Source of the DNA: CAYPGJ01 sp050174775
Lineage (GTDB): Bacteria > Planctomycetota > Phycisphaerae > Phycisphaerales > UBA1924
Direction of reading: 5' to 3'
Assembly (NCBI GenBank): GCA_050174775.1
Contig: JBFXJP010000005.1
Span: forward strand, 62,001-126,000
DNA: 64,000 nt
Every line of letters begins with the position of its first letter. Within the stretch, counting starts at the first letter, position 1. The position numbers were made by a program, and so were the translations under genes. Of this stretch, positions 61,268-64,000 are shown piece after piece. The notes under the pieces are model-generated. The model was not told the origin of the DNA and searched no databases. It was given only the letters and a program-made list of their open reading frames with translations.

Positions 61268-63502
61268 ATGACATTCCTGCAGCCGATGCTGTTTGCGGCG
61301 GGCGCGGCGTGCGTGGCCATTCCCATTTTGATTCATCTGCTGGCGCGTCGGAGGCGGAAGCCGATCGTGTGGGGGGCGATGCGGTTTTTGCTGGAGGCGT
61401 ATCGGCGGCAGAAGCGTCGGTTGCGGATCGAGCAGTTGCTGCTGTTGTTGGTGCGGTGCGCGGTGGTGGCGTTGATTGCCGTGGCGATCGGGCGGCCTGC
61501 GCTGGAGGCGGCCGGGGTGCTGGGTGGGGGTGGGGGGAAGACGGTGTACCTGGTGGTGGACACGTCGCTGGCGTCGAGCGCGAAGGGTGAGGATGGGCGG
61601 AGCGCGTTGCAGCGGCATGCGCGGAGTGCGGAGCGGTTGATTGAGGGGTTGAGCGCGGGGGACAGGGTGGGGGTGATTGCGTTGGGGGCGCCGGCGCGGG
61701 GCGTGGTGCTGCCCGCGGCCGCGGACGTGAGCGCGGTGAAGGGGGTGATCTCGAGGCTTGAGGCGACGGATGCGCGGGCGGACTGGGCGGGTGGGATGGA
61801 GTTGTTGCGCGGGGAGTTGGCGCGTGAGGAGCGCGAGGGTGGGGGTCGCGCGATGGTGGTGGTGCTGAGTGATTTCACGGCGGGGTCGGCGGACGTGGGT
61901 GAGGCGTTGACGGGGGCGCTCAGGGGGATGAAGGACCCGTCGAGGGTGACGGTGGTGGCGCAGGGGCCGAGGGGAGTGGCGGGGGGGAATGTGAGTGTGG
62001 TCGGCGTGGACGCGTTGCGTCCGGTGGTGGTGACGGGTGGCGCGCCGGGCGCTGCGGGCGGGGGCGCGAGCGAGCAGGTGCGGGTGCGGCTGGCGCGGAG
62101 CGGGGACGTGGTGGGGAGCGCGGGTACGACGGTGGTGCGGGTGGGGGCGGCGTCCGCGGAGACGGGTCGGGTGGAGGGGACGTGGGCGCGGGGTGAGGTG
62201 CGGTGGAGCGCGGGGCAGAGCGAGGCGAGCGTGTCGGTGGGTGTGGATGCCGCGGGCGCGGCGAGACGTGGGGGGAGCGGGTGGGCTCTGGTTGCGGAGA
62301 TTGATGAGGATGCGATCGCGGGTGACAACGTGTTTCGCAGGCCGGTGGGTGTGCGGGAGAGTTTGAAGGTCGGGGTGGTGGATCGGCGGACGTTCGCGAG
62401 CGGGGCGCGTGTGCTGACGATGTCGGGGGGGGAGTGGCTGGGGTTGGCGCTGCGGCCTGGCAAGAGCGGCGGCGCGACGGTGGAGCCGGTGGAGATTGCG
62501 CCCACGGCGATCGATGCATCGGTGCTGGCTGGTGTGGATGTGGTGTTCGTGTGCCGGCCGGATCTGATCGAGGCGGAGGGGTGGGAGCGGTTGTCGCGGC
62601 ACGTGGAGGGTGGGGGTGTGGTGGTGGTGTTTCCGCCGAGTGAAGGGGCGGTGCACACGTGGACGGACGCGTTCGCGCGGGCGTTCGGGTTGGATTGGCG
62701 GATTGCGCGGGAGGCGCGGACGTGGGAGACGGCGGCGCGGCTTGCAGTGGAGCAGCCGGAGCATGCGCTGACGGCGCTGCTGCGGCCTGAGATGGCTGAG
62801 CTGACGCGCGCGGTGGGAGTGACGAGAGCGCTGCCGATCGAGAGCGGGAGCGGCGTGTCGGAGGTGCTCAGGCTGGAGGATGGGACGGGTTGGATCGTGA
62901 GCGCGCGGGGGAGTGAGCGGCTGGGCTCGGGGATGGTGGTGTACGGGGCTTCGGCTCTGCACGTGGGTTGGACGGACCTGCCGGTGAAGCCGCTGTTCGT
63001 GGCGCTTGCGCAGGAGGTGGTGCGTCAGGGTGTGGGTGAGAGCGTGTCGGGGTGGGCGCAGGTGGCGGGGTCGAGGGTGACGGCGCCTCGGAGAACGGAG
63101 GAGCTGCGCGCGGCGGGCGAGACGGAGGGCGCGGGGCTGCTGGTGGACTCGGGGGGGCAGAGCGTGGAGCCGGCGCGGAAGGGCGCGCTGTATCGCGCGG
63201 TGGACGGGCGGGGCGCGGAGCGTGGCGTGGTGGCCGTGAACGCGGACGTGCGCGGCGCGCGGGTGGACGGGCAGAGCGAGGCGGTGGTGAGCGCGTGGTT
63301 GAATGCGGGGTTCGAGGGGGCGGATGGGGGCGTGCGGTGGGTGGATGAGGAGAGCGTTGGGCAGGCGGGGCGTGCGCGGGAGGAGAAGGCGATGGCGGGG
63401 TGGCCGTTGCTGCTGGGCGCGCTGTTCCTGGCACTGATCGAGACGGCGCTGGCGCGGTGGTTCTCGCACGCGTTGCGAGAGGAAGGGGGGAGCGCGACGT
63501 GA
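61268..63502 (+). CDS. BatA-type membrane protein with vWA domain
   Basis: A 744-residue protein with the BatA N-terminal region: FLQPMLFAAGAACVAIPILIHLLARRRRKP, then a second membrane segment (about 54-76), a vWA-like domain with YLVVDTSLASSAKG (a degenerate MIDAS, DTSLAS instead of DxSxS), a long beta-rich region and a C-terminal membrane segment (WPLLLGALFLALIETALARW). BatA/CtpA-type proteins form part of the aerotolerance set together with MoxR and DUF58. The stop overlaps the start of the next gene (GTGA). Confidence 0.88.
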   Translation: MTFLQPMLFAAGAACVAIPILIHLLARRRRKPIVWGAMRFLLEAYRRQKRRLRIEQLLLLLVRCAVVALIAVAIGRPALEAAGVLGGGGGKTVYLVVDTSLASSAKGEDGRSALQRHARSAERLIEGLSAGDRVGVIALGAPARGVVLPAAADVSAVKGVISRLEATDARADWAGGMELLRGELAREEREGGGRAMVVVLSDFTAGSADVGEALTGALRGMKDPSRVTVVAQGPRGVAGGNVSVVGVDALRPVVVTGGAPGAAGGGASEQVRVRLARSGDVVGSAGTTVVRVGAASAETGRVEGTWARGEVRWSAGQSEASVSVGVDAAGAARRGGSGWALVAEIDEDAIAGDNVFRRPVGVRESLKVGVVDRRTFASGARVLTMSGGEWLGLALRPGKSGGATVEPVEIAPTAIDASVLAGVDVVFVCRPDLIEAEGWERLSRHVEGGGVVVVFPPSEGAVHTWTDAFARAFGLDWRIAREARTWETAARLAVEQPEHALTALLRPEMAELTRAVGVTRALPIESGSGVSEVLRLEDGTGWIVSARGSERLGSGMVVYGASALHVGWTDLPVKPLFVALAQEVVRQGVGESVSGWAQVAGSRVTAPRRTEELRAAGETEGAGLLVDSGGQSVEPARKGALYRAVDGRGAERGVVAVNADVRGARVDGQSEAVVSAWLNAGFEGADGGVRWVDEESVGQAGRAREEKAMAGWPLLLGALFLALIETALARWFSHALREEGGSAT

Positions 63503-64000
63503 GCGCATGGATGCGATGGTTGTTGGGGTTGCAGGAGATGGCGCCGGGCGCGGAGGGCGTGGCGTTCGGGTTCGAGCGCGAGTTTCCGGCGTGGGCGTGG
63601 GCGGGCGCGGCGATCTTTGCGGTGGCGTTCGCGGGGTGGTCGTATCGGAAGCTGACGGGGCCGCTGTGGGCGCGGGGGGTGTTGGCTGGTGTGCGGGCGT
63701 TGCTGTTGATGGTGGTGGGGGTGCTGGCGGCCGGGCCGAGACTGGTGGAGCGGGAGGAGAGCGTCGAGCGGGATTGGGTGATGGCGTTGGTGGATCGGTC
63801 GGCGTCGATGGGGATTGCCGATTCCCCCGGGAGTGCCGCTGGAAATGTCGCCGGCGGCTCGGGCGGGAGTTCCGCGCGGATGACGCGGGATGTGGAGGCG
63901 TTGTCGGCGATTGCGCGGACGGGTGAGATGTGGGAGGGGTTGGCGAGCGAGCGTGAGCTGGTGTGGATGGGGTTTGACGCTGGGGCGTATGACCTCAAGC
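63499..64000 (+). CDS. membrane protein with vWA-like domain, 5' part only
   Basis: The GTG at 63499 overlaps the stop of the BatA-like gene. The frame stays open to the window edge (167 codons). The N-terminus (FPAWAWAGAAIFAVAFAG) and GVLAGVRALLLMVVGVLAAG are membrane segments, followed by WVMALVDRSASMGIAD, a degenerate MIDAS (D-x-S-x-S). This is the arrangement of the second large protein of MoxR/DUF58 operons. The C-terminal part lies outside the window, so the family cannot be pinned down further. Confidence 0.85.
   Translation, partial: MSAWMRWLLGLQEMAPGAEGVAFGFEREFPAWAWAGAAIFAVAFAGWSYRKLTGPLWARGVLAGVRALLLMVVGVLAAGPRLVEREESVERDWVMALVDRSASMGIADSPGSAAGNVAGGSGGSSARMTRDVEALSAIARTGEMWEGLASERELVWMGFDAGAYDLK

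Noticed and set aside
61309..61590. Short plus-strand frame within the BatA-like gene
   Set aside because: Out-of-frame shadow of the BatA-like gene without ribosome-binding site or family.
60752..63508. Open frame of 918 codons on the minus strand
   Set aside because: Antisense to the DUF58 and BatA-like genes. The translation is almost only Arg, Pro, His and Ala; no family; the plus-strand genes are clear.

Overview
The window looks like a chromosomal segment of a GC-rich planctomycete, most likely of the Phycisphaerae (inference). The evidence is the mix of families: several exported proteins ending in paired dockerin-like loops (G-D-x-N-x-D-G followed by FxDLN) or in a short PEP-CTERM-like tail, a HYExAFE-type nuclease-fold protein, a signal peptidase I with a very large insert, LPS-export permeases, and the MoxR/DUF58/BatA set. 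No phage, IS element, CRISPR array, rRNA or tRNA gene was seen.

Layout. 0-4.6 kb: the 5' end of dnaE (minus strand, running off the left edge), an exported M16 protease and rmuC. 4.6-15.2 kb: a region rich in secreted proteins, with two tandem thioester-domain-like proteins carrying PEP-CTERM-like tails and three dockerin-tailed proteins. Among them are an Mrp ATPase, a GT39-type glycosyltransferase coupled to a DSP-like phosphatase, and a charged exported protein. 15.4-21 kb: cysE, a small lipoprotein, and a compact operon of two ketosynthase homologues around a GxxExxY protein. The first ketosynthase has lost its catalytic Cys and one His, so the pair resembles the KS/chain-length-factor pairs of type II polyketide systems. 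21-25.9 kb: a TPR/zinc-peptidase protein, a LolA-like protein, a YceI-like protein and a small membrane protein. 25.9-31 kb: ruvX (probable CTG start), a solitary nuoH, an M32 carboxypeptidase and signal peptidase I.

31-37.4 kb: a long run of minus-strand genes: four pseudopilin-type genes, then a HYExAFE nuclease-fold gene, small exported proteins and a PSP1/RicT-like protein with a basic disordered tail. 37.7-42.7 kb: a tightly overlapping plus-strand envelope operon (LptF/G-like, GT39-like, PAP2-like, LptF/G-like) that looks like an LPS or lipid modification and export unit. 42.7-46.8 kb: two paralogous membrane proteins, a GNAT acetyltransferase, a class IV PLP aminotransferase and a membrane protein. 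46.8-48.8 kb: aguB-aguA for putrescine synthesis. 48.8-53 kb: a bacterial PH-domain protein, then gatC-pirin-gatA with an upstream TVP38-like gene. 53.1-56.8 kb: an MBL-fold hydrolase, dnaA, a 331-base non-coding stretch with DnaA-box-like sites, and mutM. The plus strand changes from C-rich to G-rich at this point, so the stretch is a good oriC candidate. 57-59.1 kb: a DUF3303 protein and an exported PEP-CTERM-like protein, surrounded by REP-like hairpins and two copies of a CTAG-rich repeat. 59.1-64 kb: a MoxR/DUF58/BatA operon running off the right edge.

Starts were moved inward from the longest open frame wherever a ribosome-binding site, signal peptide or family N-terminus decided the matter. 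Many long antisense frames exist because of the high GC; they were judged to be shadows.
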